The notes below the pieces were generated by a model. The model ran no database searches. It was not told the DNA's origin and was given only the letters and a program-made list of their open reading frames with translations. A DNA stretch of 61,347 nt, taken from contig DRGS01000077.1 of assembly GCA_011053245.1 (NCBI GenBank), forward strand, positions 1-61,347. Direction: 5' to 3'. A program made the translations under genes and the position numbers. Positions within the stretch are counted from its first letter, which is position 1. The number at the start of each line of letters is the position of its first letter. Of this stretch, positions 18,107-27,303 are shown in pieces. The stretch comes from Phycisphaerales bacterium (GTDB taxonomy: Bacteria; Planctomycetota; Phycisphaerae; Sedimentisphaerales; Anaerohalosphaeraceae).

Positions 18107-18829
18107 TTATATTTCGATTTTAGTCATTAATTGTTTCTGCGGTAGTGTGTATCCGAAATGCTCGAGTTCCCAGCCGTATAGCTGCTCAATGATCTCGATG
18201 GACCTGCGATCGTAGAAATCAGTAATGTCATATTCCTGTCTTTTTGTGTTCGGTGTTACTACTTGTTGCAGGTTTTGCGGCTCGTATTTTATTCCGATCT
18301 TTTCGCAGACGGCACGGACACCCTCATGGAGGTTCTCATAGCGAATAAAAAAATCCACGCATGGCTGGTCCTGGATAGTATAGGTGCCTCTGTTCGTCTC
18401 GGTGATTTCTAAGAGGTAGTTGCGGAATCTTTCGATGTCGTTTGTTCCTCGTGCGGCACAATAGACTCTGAATCTTTCGGGAGACATTAAGACTTTCTTG
18501 CAATTGGTTTGATGATAAAATTGCGAGATCATCTTATCAAATGGGTTTCTTATGGTACAGAATTTGAAATAGCGGTTCCATATCTCCGGCCCAATATAAG
18601 AGTATATACTTTGGGCAGACAGATGGCCATGCCACTTGTTTATACTGGCGCTTCCTCTTCCCCTGGCACCGACAATGCCGACGTTACCTTCGTATTCGAC
18701 GAAAGGGCGGGTTATCTCGGGGCATTGTCCATCCAGGTAACAGTATGGCTGGAAATAAAACTCTACCGAAGTGCTGGCGCTTGTGCCTGTTCTAGTGTAT
18801 ATGAATTCTTTCCTGTGACTTATAAGCAT
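18107..18829 (-). CDS. Sulfotransferase (family 2 type), short form
   Basis: The 240-residue protein has a YTRTGTSASTSVE loop at the 5'-phosphosulfate-binding position and CTIRNPFDKMISQFY at the 3'-phosphate-binding position, so it belongs to the Sulfotransfer_2 group. At the loop the usual lysine is replaced (GTS in place of PKT), which could alter catalysis. It lacks the TPR region of the other three copies. It lies in the minus-strand operon 28 bases upstream of the PK-Sat gene, consistent with a use of the activated sulfate. GGGAG lies nine bases before the start. Confidence 0.78.
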   Translation of the reverse strand: MLISHRKEFIYTRTGTSASTSVEFYFQPYCYLDGQCPEITRPFVEYEGNVGIVGARGRGSASINKWHGHLSAQSIYSYIGPEIWNRYFKFCTIRNPFDKMISQFYHQTNCKKVLMSPERFRVYCAARGTNDIERFRNYLLEITETNRGTYTIQDQPCVDFFIRYENLHEGVRAVCEKIGIKYEPQNLQQVVTPNTKRQEYDITDFYDRRSIEIIEQLYGWELEHFGYTLPQKQLMTKIEI

Positions 18830-18901
18830 AAAACAATACTCCCATGTTGAAATCTAATATTCTTATGTCAGTTATATGTTTAGCATACCTTCAAAAGCAG
18901 T

Positions 18902-20983
18902 TTATATAGATGCATTTCCTGTAAAGACCGATCTGATCCAATCCTGCTCTTTTTGTGCTTTGCTTTGTCGCCAGGCGTAAACAGTGAAATAGTAATTGTC
19001 AGTTTTTAATCTGGCAAAGGGTGGTTTTTTGAATTCTTCCACCCATGGCGCCGAGTTTAGATCATCAAATACATAGGAGAAGTTGTTTTCCTCCAGCACT
19101 TTAAGTAACTCACTTGATGGCTCTGGCGTATTTCCAAGTTGGTAAATTCTGGCAACGATCTTGTTTACATTACCAAAGGCATCTTTGCAGTCTTTTAGTA
19201 CTTTGAATTCGCGGCCTTCGATATCCATCTTTATATATTCTATCGGTTGGTCCTGAATAAGATCGCGCAGCCTGACGGAGGGCGTTGTTATTTCCCGGGA
19301 TATATTATTGCCCGCAATATGGCCGTCGTCATCACAAGAGGCGTTAAAAGATGTCCCATTATTATGCATCCCTACTGCTTTATTGAAAACCTTAACCCTG
19401 TCGCTGAGATCAAATGACCTTATATTTTCATTGCACATTTCAGCGATCAGCGGGTCAGCTTCGAATGCATAGATCGTTGCGTTGGGATAACGACCTGCAA
19501 AGAATATAGACGCCAGGCCTATGTGAGCGCCACAATCAAGGATGATAGGAGTGTTCGTTTCCGATTCAAAGTCGTAATTTTTGTCGGCAAAGATCTGCGT
19601 AGACTGATAGTAAAAGCTGTGCAGATCATCGTAGTAGAAATCTCTGCCGTCCAGCTTCAACTTTCCGGGCACTCTACCTGGAAAACGTTCGGGATTTTCA
19701 CGAATTGTTTTCAGTATCGTATCTAAAGAACCACTGAGTGTATAAGTGTGAGAATTTTTCAGTTCTTCAAATTTACTGACCGAGCAGTTGTGTGAACTAT
19801 CTGTTGTTGTGTCCATGTTTTTTTGAAGATCGACGGTATTTGGCAAACTTACAGTATGTTTATTTGGAGACATTCTGCCTTTCCGCAGGTAATTATCCGC
19901 TATGTTTGCAAGTTTTGTCATTCGATGATAATATGTATGTTCGGATAAGGTTCTTCTCTGCCCATTTAAGGCTATCTGCTTTCTTTCTTCGGCGTGTTCC
20001 AGATAATACCTGATACGTTCTGCGCAATGCTGAGGTGAACGATATGCTGCCACTTCCGTGCCGGGCGCAAAAAGCAGATCGAGATTTTTCAGATCATCGG
20101 TCAACAGGTAGGCTCCCATACCGGTTGCCTCGTATAACCGCATATTGGCGGCATTATCGGTGACATTTATATGGCGGTTGATTACGATCTTTGCTTTGGA
20201 ATAGATTTTAAACATATCTATTCCGAAACACTCTCCCTTGAAAAACTTCCGAGCCTGAGGTGAGAGCGATTCCTGGCCATAACCATATAGGTCCATCGAA
20301 ATGCCCTGTGCAGCCAGAGAATTAAACAGATCCGTCCCTTGTGTATGATGTATTGTAAATCCCCCTACAAACGCGACGTCAATCGGGCGATCGCCTCTTG
20401 TGTCTATCGAGTCAAGCAGTGTAGACTCAAAGCCAAGCTTAAGAAATTCACAGGTTTTTCCGGCTTCGTGAAAACGATCGACATATTTATTGCAGGGGGT
20501 AATAAACATATCGTAAACTGACATATTTTCCATTTCGTGAAATACGGGTGAACTATACTGCCCGATTATCAGTGGAACCTCCGGTTTTACCACATCTAAA
20601 GCCTTCCAGGTGATCGGATTCATTGTTATATCTACGATCACATCTGGTTTATACGTTTTGATCTGTGCCTGAAAGACAGTCGCAAGCCAATCTTGCGACA
20701 AGGATTGGATAAACTCTTTAGAATGTTCGGATTCCCTTGGCATCAGATCGTTTTCCACGGCCCAGGCGTATTGCATGAACCGGTTATTACAGTGCAGATC
20801 TATTGCCTTGTGCCCCAGTTTTTGGAGATTTAAAGAATAATAGTTGTTGAAAAGAAAGTGTGTCTGCATCCTGGCGGCGTATTGTTCGTCAAATGGCTTG
20901 GCCCAAAGGCCCGGACTGTCTCGATAAAGAGGCTCCATAGATTCTCCATAATCGTCGTTGACAATTAAAAAACGATAAGACAT
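18902..20983 (-). CDS. CgeB-like glycosyltransferase fused to FkbM-type methyltransferase
   Basis: The 693-residue protein has an N-terminal glycosyltransferase of the CgeB/GT1-like type (about 1-370, with AKIVINRHINVTDNAANMRL, YEATGMGAYLLTDD and LEHAEERKQIA) and a C-terminal FkbM methyltransferase (about 480-640). The latter has DCGAHIGLASIFF, AFEADP and IKMDIEGREFKVL. The first would transfer a sugar and the second would O-methylate one. An AAAGGA ribosome site lies five bases before the start. The two functions on one chain suggest a glycosylation step followed by methylation. Confidence 0.85.
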   Translation of the reverse strand: MSYRFLIVNDDYGESMEPLYRDSPGLWAKPFDEQYAARMQTHFLFNNYYSLNLQKLGHKAIDLHCNNRFMQYAWAVENDLMPRESEHSKEFIQSLSQDWLATVFQAQIKTYKPDVIVDITMNPITWKALDVVKPEVPLIIGQYSSPVFHEMENMSVYDMFITPCNKYVDRFHEAGKTCEFLKLGFESTLLDSIDTRGDRPIDVAFVGGFTIHHTQGTDLFNSLAAQGISMDLYGYGQESLSPQARKFFKGECFGIDMFKIYSKAKIVINRHINVTDNAANMRLYEATGMGAYLLTDDLKNLDLLFAPGTEVAAYRSPQHCAERIRYYLEHAEERKQIALNGQRRTLSEHTYYHRMTKLANIADNYLRKGRMSPNKHTVSLPNTVDLQKNMDTTTDSSHNCSVSKFEELKNSHTYTLSGSLDTILKTIRENPERFPGRVPGKLKLDGRDFYYDDLHSFYYQSTQIFADKNYDFESETNTPIILDCGAHIGLASIFFAGRYPNATIYAFEADPLIAEMCNENIRSFDLSDRVKVFNKAVGMHNNGTSFNASCDDDGHIAGNNISREITTPSVRLRDLIQDQPIEYIKMDIEGREFKVLKDCKDAFGNVNKIVARIYQLGNTPEPSSELLKVLEENNFSYVFDDLNSAPWVEEFKKPPFARLKTDNYYFTVYAWRQSKAQKEQDWIRSVFTGNASI

Positions 20984-21036
20984 TGCATTCCTTTCATTAA
21001 TAAGTAATAACTTTTAAGTAAGCCATTATACACATA

Positions 21037-22170
21037 TTATAATTTAACTGATTCACCAAGATATTCTTTAATGCATTTTGCAACATATTCGATCTGCTCT
21101 CGTTGAAGTTCCGGGTACATGGGCAGTGAAAGAATCTTGTCCTGGTATTCATACGCAACCGGAAAATCCTCCGGTTGCCCCCGCAAATATTCATAAGCCT
21201 TAAGGAACGGTAAAGGCTTCGGATAGTGAACGCCGGTACTTATACCACAGTCTTTCAGGTGCTGCTGTAACTGCTGCCTCTTTTCGGTTCTTACAACATA
21301 TAAATGAAATATGTGTGACACATCGGAACTGATCGCAGGCGTAATAATGCCTTCGACATCTTTGAGCAGTTCGTTGTAATAAACAGCATTTTCGTATCTT
21401 TGCTGATTCCATTTATGTATATGCGGCAATTTAACAGAAAGGACAGCGGCTTGGATACCGTCCATCCGGCTGTTTATGCCCTCGATTTCATGTTGATGCT
21501 TCACAAGTGAACCATGATTGGCAAACATCCTGGCTTTGTCAGCTAACTGGTCGTCATTAGTGATGATAGCACCGGCATCGCCATAAGCACCGAGATTTTT
21601 TCCGGGATAAAAACTGAATGTGCCCATGTCGCCGAATGTGCCGACTTTTGTTCCTTTATATTCGGCAAAGTGTGCCTGTGCGCAATCTTCGATCAAATAT
21701 AGATCATGCTTTTTGCACAATGCAACAATTCTGTCCATATCCGCCGGCTGACCATACAAATGTACCGGCAGTATTGCTTTTGTTCGTGATGTTATTTTTG
21801 CTTCGATCAGTGCAGGGTCGATCGCGTAATAATCAGGCTCGATATCAACAAAAACGATCTTTGCACCAGTCTGTGTAATGACTTCCGATGTTGCGATCCA
21901 ACTACAGCAAGTGGTTATCACTTCGTTACCGGGACCGATCCCCAAAGCTTTCAGGGAGACATATATAGCATCGGTGCCGTTAGCGACCGCGATACAATGC
22001 TTGACACCGTGCTGCTGCGCATATTCCTGCTCAAATCCTGAAACAAAAGGACCGCGAACAAAAGCCGTCTTATCGATAACAGATTGAATAGCGTCATCTA
22101 TTTCAGGTTTTAAGTTTAAGTATTGTGTCTTAATGTCACCAAACGGTACTTTCATCATTGTTTTGTTCAT
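21037..22170 (-). CDS. DegT/DnrJ/EryC1 sugar aminotransferase (WbpE-like)
   Basis: The 377-residue protein has the PLP family signature: ANGTDAIYVSLKALGIG, VHLYGQP, LIEDCAQAHFAEYKG and SFYPGKNLGAYGDAG, where the lysine binds PLP. Beside WbpB- and WbpD-like genes it would fit the 3-amino step to UDP-2,3-diacetamido-uronic acid. WbpA (UDP-GlcNAc 6-dehydrogenase) is not in the window. AGGA lies about nine bases before ATG. Confidence 0.8.
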   Translation of the reverse strand: MNKTMMKVPFGDIKTQYLNLKPEIDDAIQSVIDKTAFVRGPFVSGFEQEYAQQHGVKHCIAVANGTDAIYVSLKALGIGPGNEVITTCCSWIATSEVITQTGAKIVFVDIEPDYYAIDPALIEAKITSRTKAILPVHLYGQPADMDRIVALCKKHDLYLIEDCAQAHFAEYKGTKVGTFGDMGTFSFYPGKNLGAYGDAGAIITNDDQLADKARMFANHGSLVKHQHEIEGINSRMDGIQAAVLSVKLPHIHKWNQQRYENAVYYNELLKDVEGIITPAISSDVSHIFHLYVVRTEKRQQLQQHLKDCGISTGVHYPKPLPFLKAYEYLRGQPEDFPVAYEYQDKILSLPMYPELQREQIEYVAKCIKEYLGESVKL

Positions 22171-22194
22171 AATGGAAAATCCTGTAATACAGTT

Positions 22195-22299
22195 TTACAA
22201 TCTTGCTTTTATATACAATTGGCTTGCAAGATCCGGGTGCTCTTTACTTATTTCAAAAAGAGCATTTATGATGTCCCAGCCTAACTCAAGTTTCATCAT
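22195..22299 (-). other. 34-codon open frame between wbpE-like and wbpD-like genes
   Basis: A short frame from ATG at 22299 to a stop at 22195 encodes 34 residues (MMKLELGWDIINALFEISKE, and on to ARL). It starts directly after the methyltransferase stub. It has a TPR/helical look and may be the remnant of a longer gene or a real small protein. There is no independent evidence that it is expressed. Confidence 0.3.
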
Positions 22300-22404
22300 T
22301 TACTCACTTGTAAACGATTTCAGCATGTACGAATACGATTCGACAATTTCAAAACTGCAACTTCTAAACAACTCTTCAAACGAATCCTTATCAAATCTAC
22401 CGGG
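22300..22404 (-). pseudogene. Remnant of a methyltransferase C-terminus
   Basis: The frame encodes RFDKDSFEELFRSC, then SFEIVESYSYMLKSFTSE and a stop. This resembles the last strand and helix of class I methyltransferases (eeLF..cGFeive). It is preceded by a stop at 22405-22407 in frame and has no start codon of its own. It is therefore a leftover end, in a different frame from the aminotransferase stub before it. Confidence 0.5.
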
Positions 22405-22475
22405 TTAAGAACCCCGTGCACAGCAGAAAGAACTTCATCTTCGATCGTTATGTACTGAGCTTTTAAATCTAACAA
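22405..22475 (-). pseudogene. Remnant of a DegT aminotransferase N-terminus
   Basis: Directly after the wbpD-like stop, in the same frame, the sequence reads PLLDLKAQYITIEDEVLSAV (22478 and down), the classical DegT N-terminal motif (IPLLDLKAQY). It breaks off after about 24 residues where the methyltransferase remnant begins. A full wbpE is usual after wbpD, so this looks like the start of a deleted aminotransferase, now replaced by the intact gene at 21037. Possible TTG start at 22475. Confidence 0.6.
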
Positions 22476-22481
22476 TGGAAT

Positions 22482-23177
22482 TTACACTTTTGCTTTTCTT
22501 TTAATTGAAACAAAACAGTGTTGTTTTTTCTTAAAGTCGTCGTATGTAATTTTACCGACGGACTTATCGGCAGGCAAAGGGGACTCCTCATTCAAATCAA
22601 GGCACCTGATTACCCCGGCTTCGATTTCCTTATAGCGATACCCACTCTCCTGACAGACCATAATACCTTCCGAATCTGGCTGGGGCAATCGGATACCATG
22701 ACGGCTTATCCAACCTAATTGACGCCCCGGAACACCAATCATCAATGCATAATCCGGAACATCCATTGCAACGACTGCACCAGCCGCAATAAAACAGTAT
22801 CTACCCAGCTCTATACCGCATACTATTGTTGCATTAGCACCGACAGTCGCCCCCCGTCTGAGTATCGTCTTTTCATAAATACTGCGCCTGACAACCTGCG
22901 AACGAGGATTGGTCACATTCGTCAGGACACACGACGGACCCAAAAACACATCATCTTCGACAACGGCACCGGGATAAATAGAAACATTATTTTGAACTTT
23001 AACATTGTTGCCGATCGTCACTCCCGGTCCAACAAAGGTGCTTTGGCCGAAGTTGCAGTTTTTCCCAATCTGAACATCGTTCATGATATGTGAAAAATGC
23101 CAGATATTTGTACCTTCGCCAATGACCGATCCGTCATCGACGACACTGGTTTCATGTGCGAAATATCCTTGAGTCAT
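22482..23177 (-). CDS. WbpD-like UDP-sugar N-acetyltransferase (left-handed beta helix)
   Basis: The 231-residue protein has hexapeptide repeats (IGEGTNIWHFSHIMNDVQIG, then VGPGVTIGNNVKVQ and VGANATIVCG) that form a left-handed beta helix. The FLGPSCVLTNVTNPRSQ segment and the WISRHGIRL C-terminal part match WbpD/WlbB enzymes, which acetylate the 3-amino group of UDP-sugar uronates with acetyl-CoA. The ~40-residue C-terminal tail (KIETYDDFKKK) also resembles that family. It lies between WbpB- and WbpE-like genes. Confidence 0.82.
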   Translation of the reverse strand: MTQGYFAHETSVVDDGSVIGEGTNIWHFSHIMNDVQIGKNCNFGQSTFVGPGVTIGNNVKVQNNVSIYPGAVVEDDVFLGPSCVLTNVTNPRSQVVRRSIYEKTILRRGATVGANATIVCGIELGRYCFIAAGAVVAMDVPDYALMIGVPGRQLGWISRHGIRLPQPDSEGIMVCQESGYRYKEIEAGVIRCLDLNEESPLPADKSVGKITYDDFKKKQHCFVSIKRKAKV

Positions 23178-23226
23178 CTTTATGTTCCGTAGCCAAAAAA
23201 GTGTGGCAATTATCTTTTATTTCGAA

Positions 23227-24297
23227 TTAATCTATTATACTCTCACTAAAAATGAAACAGTTTTCGGGGGACACTCCGGTTAAATATGTTTCATGTGCCT
23301 TGTTATTGGCGTCATCCCAGCCCAGTATTTCGACAACTCCCTTAGCATGTATCGCATCGGAAAGGCAAGGGGTGCCATTGGTTATACAGTCGGCAAAATG
23401 CTCTATCTCGCATTTAAGCGGTTCTTCAAATTTTATCTTTGGGAGAACAATGTCACCAGAACGATAATCAAACTGCACCTGGCCTGGAATGTCATAATCC
23501 ATACCCTTGCCGAGTTTAGCTACTTTATCAATGCCTTTATCGTAAATAGCGATCTTGCTTTCTGCCATATCATCATAAACGATCATCTTCTCGGAACCGA
23601 CGATTATCATTTGCCGAACCTTTCGAGGGTCAAGCCAGCTGACATGAACACTGGCAACAACTTTGGAGGGATAAGTGATATTCATGAAAGTAACATCGTT
23701 AATCCCATCCTGAATATAATCCATGCCATTACTGGAAACCGAAACAGGGCTTATATCTCCCACAAGATACTGTATAATGCTGATGTCATGAGGGGCGAGA
23801 TTCCACAAGGCATCGACATCGGAACGTATACGTCCGAGATTCAGCCGTTGACTGCAGATATACCGAAGTTCACCGAGATGACCTTCATCTATATATTTTT
23901 TTATGTATCGAACGGCAGGGTTATACAAGAAAGTATGTCCGACCATCGCAACCAGACCTTTCTGTTGGGCCAGATCGGCAATTTCCTGAATCTGTTCGGT
24001 ACTTTTAGCCATTGGTTTTTCGACCAGAACATGTTTGCCGGAATCCAGGGCCTGTATCGCCAGATCATAATGGGTTTCCACCGGTGTAGCTATGACAACC
24101 GCCTCAATAGAGTCATCGTCAAATACATCCTGAACATCGTCGCTAACGGACACCGCCGGATAAAGACCTCTCACAAAATCCTGCCTTTCAAGGTTGAGGT
24201 CGATAACTCGCTTGACCTCGAATTGTTTGCTGGCGATTAGGTTCCTGAGAAGGTTGGGACCCCAGTAACCAACTCCGATTTGGGCTACATTTAACAT
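23227..24297 (-). CDS. Gfo/Idh/MocA oxidoreductase (WbpB/WlbA-like)
   Basis: The 356-residue protein begins MLNVAQIGVGYWGPNLLRNL, with a dinucleotide-binding Rossmann motif (GxGxWG), and has the Gfo/Idh/MocA EKPMAKS motif. In WbpB-type enzymes this oxidises the 3-hydroxyl of UDP-GlcNAc-uronate, feeding WbpE and WbpD, whose neighbours are present. The wbpA-type dehydrogenase is missing from the window. GGAG lies eight bases before the ATG. Confidence 0.85.
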   Translation of the reverse strand: MLNVAQIGVGYWGPNLLRNLIASKQFEVKRVIDLNLERQDFVRGLYPAVSVSDDVQDVFDDDSIEAVVIATPVETHYDLAIQALDSGKHVLVEKPMAKSTEQIQEIADLAQQKGLVAMVGHTFLYNPAVRYIKKYIDEGHLGELRYICSQRLNLGRIRSDVDALWNLAPHDISIIQYLVGDISPVSVSSNGMDYIQDGINDVTFMNITYPSKVVASVHVSWLDPRKVRQMIIVGSEKMIVYDDMAESKIAIYDKGIDKVAKLGKGMDYDIPGQVQFDYRSGDIVLPKIKFEEPLKCEIEHFADCITNGTPCLSDAIHAKGVVEILGWDDANNKAHETYLTGVSPENCFIFSESIID

Positions 24298-24319
24298 TTG
24301 AAATTCTCCAGATTCTTAC

Positions 24320-26194
24320 TTATTTGATAACAAATTCTGTTATAGGCTTATTTAGTGCTGTTTCTATTTTTGCAAGAAGTCCCAAGGTGCCGTTATGTCC
24401 CGGCTGTATCCTAAGTTCTGTTTCGCAGGCTTTTTGGGCGGCATACAAATCTCCTGATTGAGCATGAGCTGTCGCAATCGCAAAATGCAACTCAGGCATT
24501 ACAGGACAACAAGCCATAGCATTTTCAAAGGAACTTATGGCCTTCTTTAGATTGCCCTCACGGAAACTATAAAAGCCCGATTTAAAAAACTGTTCGGCAG
24601 TGGTTCTATCATCAATGATATTTTTGGCTTGGTTGTATTTGCCTTTTCTGTCAATATGTCTTGGAATTTCTCCGGGATAACCCAGTATGGCTCCTATTAC
24701 CTTTTCGCCATATTGTCTATCAGTCTCAATGTAGGGCACAGGTTCTTTTAACTGCTCGCGAGAATAATCCCTGCAAATATATTCGATTAGTTTTTCGGTG
24801 TTGTCGGCAAAGTTGAACAGACCCTGCTCGATATAGTCGTCATATAGTTCCAATCCGGCACTGTGAATTAATGTTGTGGGGACGCCAAAGACAAGGGCTT
24901 CGTAGCAAACAGACGACCAAGCGGTAATATGATGGTCACAAAACTTCAGTAGTGCATACAGAGGACAGGAAGTGGCATTATCAATTTCATAGTTGGTTAT
25001 TCCATTCTTCCTCATAATCTCTCTTATCGCATTTTTATGTTCTTCGCTGCTGAACAAAGGATGCAAACGCAACAGCCATACCCAATTCGCAGGAGAACGT
25101 CGCATCGCTCCTATGACATGTTCGGGAAAAGAGGTTTTGTCCACAACATGCTGAAAACTGAATAAGATCGTCCTTTCTATTTGCCTCAAACCATTATAAA
25201 AGGGTTTTGAATTTTCGTCTATTCCGAAATTTTCATCTTCGACCCATTTGCCCAACCATCTGTTGCCGCCGATTATCGAGCGGTGATACCGATGGTTTTC
25301 CGGGAACCATTTTTCGATATTTTCCTTGGATTTTGCGCCCCATGACCAGAATATCTCCGGTAGTAGATCGTATCCTTGTGTCGGCAGTTTTGTCCAGTGG
25401 GTGTATATACCATTATATTTACCTTGTTTACCATGCTGTATATCAATGGTCTGTATGGACATTTTTCTGCAAGCCCAAATAAGCCCCATCGCCAGGTCAC
25501 GACAACAGCAAATAATAACAACAGCCTTGGGCGATAACACGGAAAGCAATTTACCAAAGAATTCTTGCCAACCTGTTATTTCAAGTACTCGTTGAATTAT
25601 ATAATCTTCCTCTATAATAACACCACAAATATTTCTTATGATATTTTGTAAGGCTGGAAAGTTTTCTATGCAACCTTGCGAAGTTGTAATTTCTCGAGTT
25701 GTTATGGTGTTAATAAAGGTTGTTGGCTCAAAACGTGGAATCGTTTTTTTGGTTTGCTCTCCTACCGGTTCAATTTTCAGTACTTTATGAAATTTTCTAG
25801 CCATCTCAATTATCGGATCGGTCTGTCGACCGTAAAATCTATTTTCGATCTGGGTAGAATGTTCTTCTGGTCTGGATAAGAATAGCAAGTCCGGTTTTTC
25901 GCATCTTTGCAAAGAGGCAATACTTGCTTCATCAAGATGAATACGAGATAGCTTTAGAGGGCCATTTGTTGTTCTTCTCGTGTGATTTCTCGACGGGTGT
26001 GACAGTTGTGTCCAGAGTGTAAGCCTTATTGCCGGCCACACCAACAAGTCGCCATACTTGACGGAATTGACATCAAAGTTATTCTCAATCGACGCGATGA
26101 TCTGCATCATTGTCTTGAAAGGTATACTGAATGAGTCTGTAGAGTTACCTGTCTCTATTTTATTCATGCCGACCGAATATAATGTTTTATTCAT
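24320..26194 (-). CDS. GT-B-like glycosyltransferase with C-terminal TPR
   Basis: About 624 residues from an ATG overlapping the neuB-type stop by four bases. Conserved islands are QTIDIQHGKQGKYNGIYTHW, WSWGAKSKENIEKWFPE, WLLRLHPLFSSEE and ITAWSSVCYEALVFGVPTTL, then HSAGLELYDDY. The QHG, RLHP and AWSS..YEA islands resemble GT-B capsule and polysialic-type glycosyltransferases. Residues about 540-620 are TPR-like, as in the sulfotransferases. The acceptor and donor are unknown, but co-transcription with neuB-type genes suggests transfer of the nonulosonic acid. Confidence 0.6.
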   Translation of the reverse strand: MNKTLYSVGMNKIETGNSTDSFSIPFKTMMQIIASIENNFDVNSVKYGDLLVWPAIRLTLWTQLSHPSRNHTRRTTNGPLKLSRIHLDEASIASLQRCEKPDLLFLSRPEEHSTQIENRFYGRQTDPIIEMARKFHKVLKIEPVGEQTKKTIPRFEPTTFINTITTREITTSQGCIENFPALQNIIRNICGVIIEEDYIIQRVLEITGWQEFFGKLLSVLSPKAVVIICCCRDLAMGLIWACRKMSIQTIDIQHGKQGKYNGIYTHWTKLPTQGYDLLPEIFWSWGAKSKENIEKWFPENHRYHRSIIGGNRWLGKWVEDENFGIDENSKPFYNGLRQIERTILFSFQHVVDKTSFPEHVIGAMRRSPANWVWLLRLHPLFSSEEHKNAIREIMRKNGITNYEIDNATSCPLYALLKFCDHHITAWSSVCYEALVFGVPTTLIHSAGLELYDDYIEQGLFNFADNTEKLIEYICRDYSREQLKEPVPYIETDRQYGEKVIGAILGYPGEIPRHIDRKGKYNQAKNIIDDRTTAEQFFKSGFYSFREGNLKKAISSFENAMACCPVMPELHFAIATAHAQSGDLYAAQKACETELRIQPGHNGTLGLLAKIETALNKPITEFVIK

Positions 26195-27303
26195 CTTTGC
26201 CCTTCCGTATCCAGGCACATAATGTTTTTTGCCGGGTCGTTGTTTTGCAAGTCAGCCAGTGATATATTTTCGTTACTATCAATATCGACACGAGCGATTT
26301 TACCAATGATATTTTTGACCTGATCCGGTGCCAAACCCGGTGTTGATGACCGCAGAAATGCCACCATATTACGCTCTATTATCTGTCCGGCTGAAATATT
26401 CCTGATCGCAACTATATTTTTTTTCTGAAATCGCCGGTATTTCTTGTCACTTTCGGTAAGCGACATGTCCTTGTCACTGCCTAATGCAGCCCAAACCCGG
26501 CGAATTTGGCTGACGAGACATTTTAACTCATCCGGTTCGAGCGATGCTTGATAATCGGTTTCTTTGGCTGAACGGTCCAGAGTGATATGCTTTTCGATTA
26601 TACAGGCTCCCATACCCAGTGCCGCTAAATCGATCACCTTACTTATCCGGTCATCGCCGGCAGTGTGGTCCTGATAGCCTACCGGCAATCCGAATGTTCT
26701 CCGAAGCAGTCGGATCCTGCAAAGATTGGCGTCTTCTACAGCCGTTGGGAAATTTTGTACCCCATGCATCAGCACAACTTGATCGCCTCCGTTATCGCCT
26801 ACATGATCAAGTGCCTGACTGATCTCATCGATAGTAGATGCGCCCGTTCCGAGAGTAAGCGGGATCTGACTCTTACCCGCAACTTCAAGCATTTCGGGAT
26901 TAGAAAGATCTGCCGAACTTAGTTTCATTCCATCAATTCCCAATTCCAGAGCCAATAGCATACTTGGAATATCATATGTAAAGGCAAATAAGGCAATATC
27001 GTGCTGCCTTACATGCTTGAAAACTTTTTTCCACTGGAGAGAAGTTAACTCAATTTGGGTCAGAAGTTCAAAGATTTGATGATTTGGGGGAACCTGATGA
27101 GACGATGAAAATAATTGTAACTGTATCGCGTCCACTCCGGCTTGAACCGCGGCATCGACTATGGCTTTCGCCTTATCTACAGAGCCGTTATGAGCGCATG
27201 CCATCTCGGCAATGACGTATGGCGAACAACCATGCCCGATAGTTTTGTCTTGTATTGTAAAATTAGTATTAAAGATTACAGCAACTCCTTTACAGCCAAC
27301 CAC
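26191..27303 (-). CDS. NeuB-like synthase, divergent (second copy)
   Basis: The 370-residue protein belongs to the NeuB/SpsE family: AEMACAHNGSVDKAKAI, GMKLSSADL, LGTGAST, VGYQDHT, IIEKH and a C-terminal SAF-like domain (about 300-365). NeuB enzymes condense PEP with a 6-carbon amino sugar. Several PEP-contact positions are altered compared with typical NeuB: the K of VKFQ is Q here (AIQLQ), and S of GYSDHT is Q. GTG start; its first bases overlap the end of the DapA-like gene. Confidence 0.75.
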   Translation of the reverse strand: MVGCKGVAVIFNTNFTIQDKTIGHGCSPYVIAEMACAHNGSVDKAKAIVDAAVQAGVDAIQLQLFSSSHQVPPNHQIFELLTQIELTSLQWKKVFKHVRQHDIALFAFTYDIPSMLLALELGIDGMKLSSADLSNPEMLEVAGKSQIPLTLGTGASTIDEISQALDHVGDNGGDQVVLMHGVQNFPTAVEDANLCRIRLLRRTFGLPVGYQDHTAGDDRISKVIDLAALGMGACIIEKHITLDRSAKETDYQASLEPDELKCLVSQIRRVWAALGSDKDMSLTESDKKYRRFQKKNIVAIRNISAGQIIERNMVAFLRSSTPGLAPDQVKNIIGKIARVDIDSNENISLADLQNNDPAKNIMCLDTEGQR

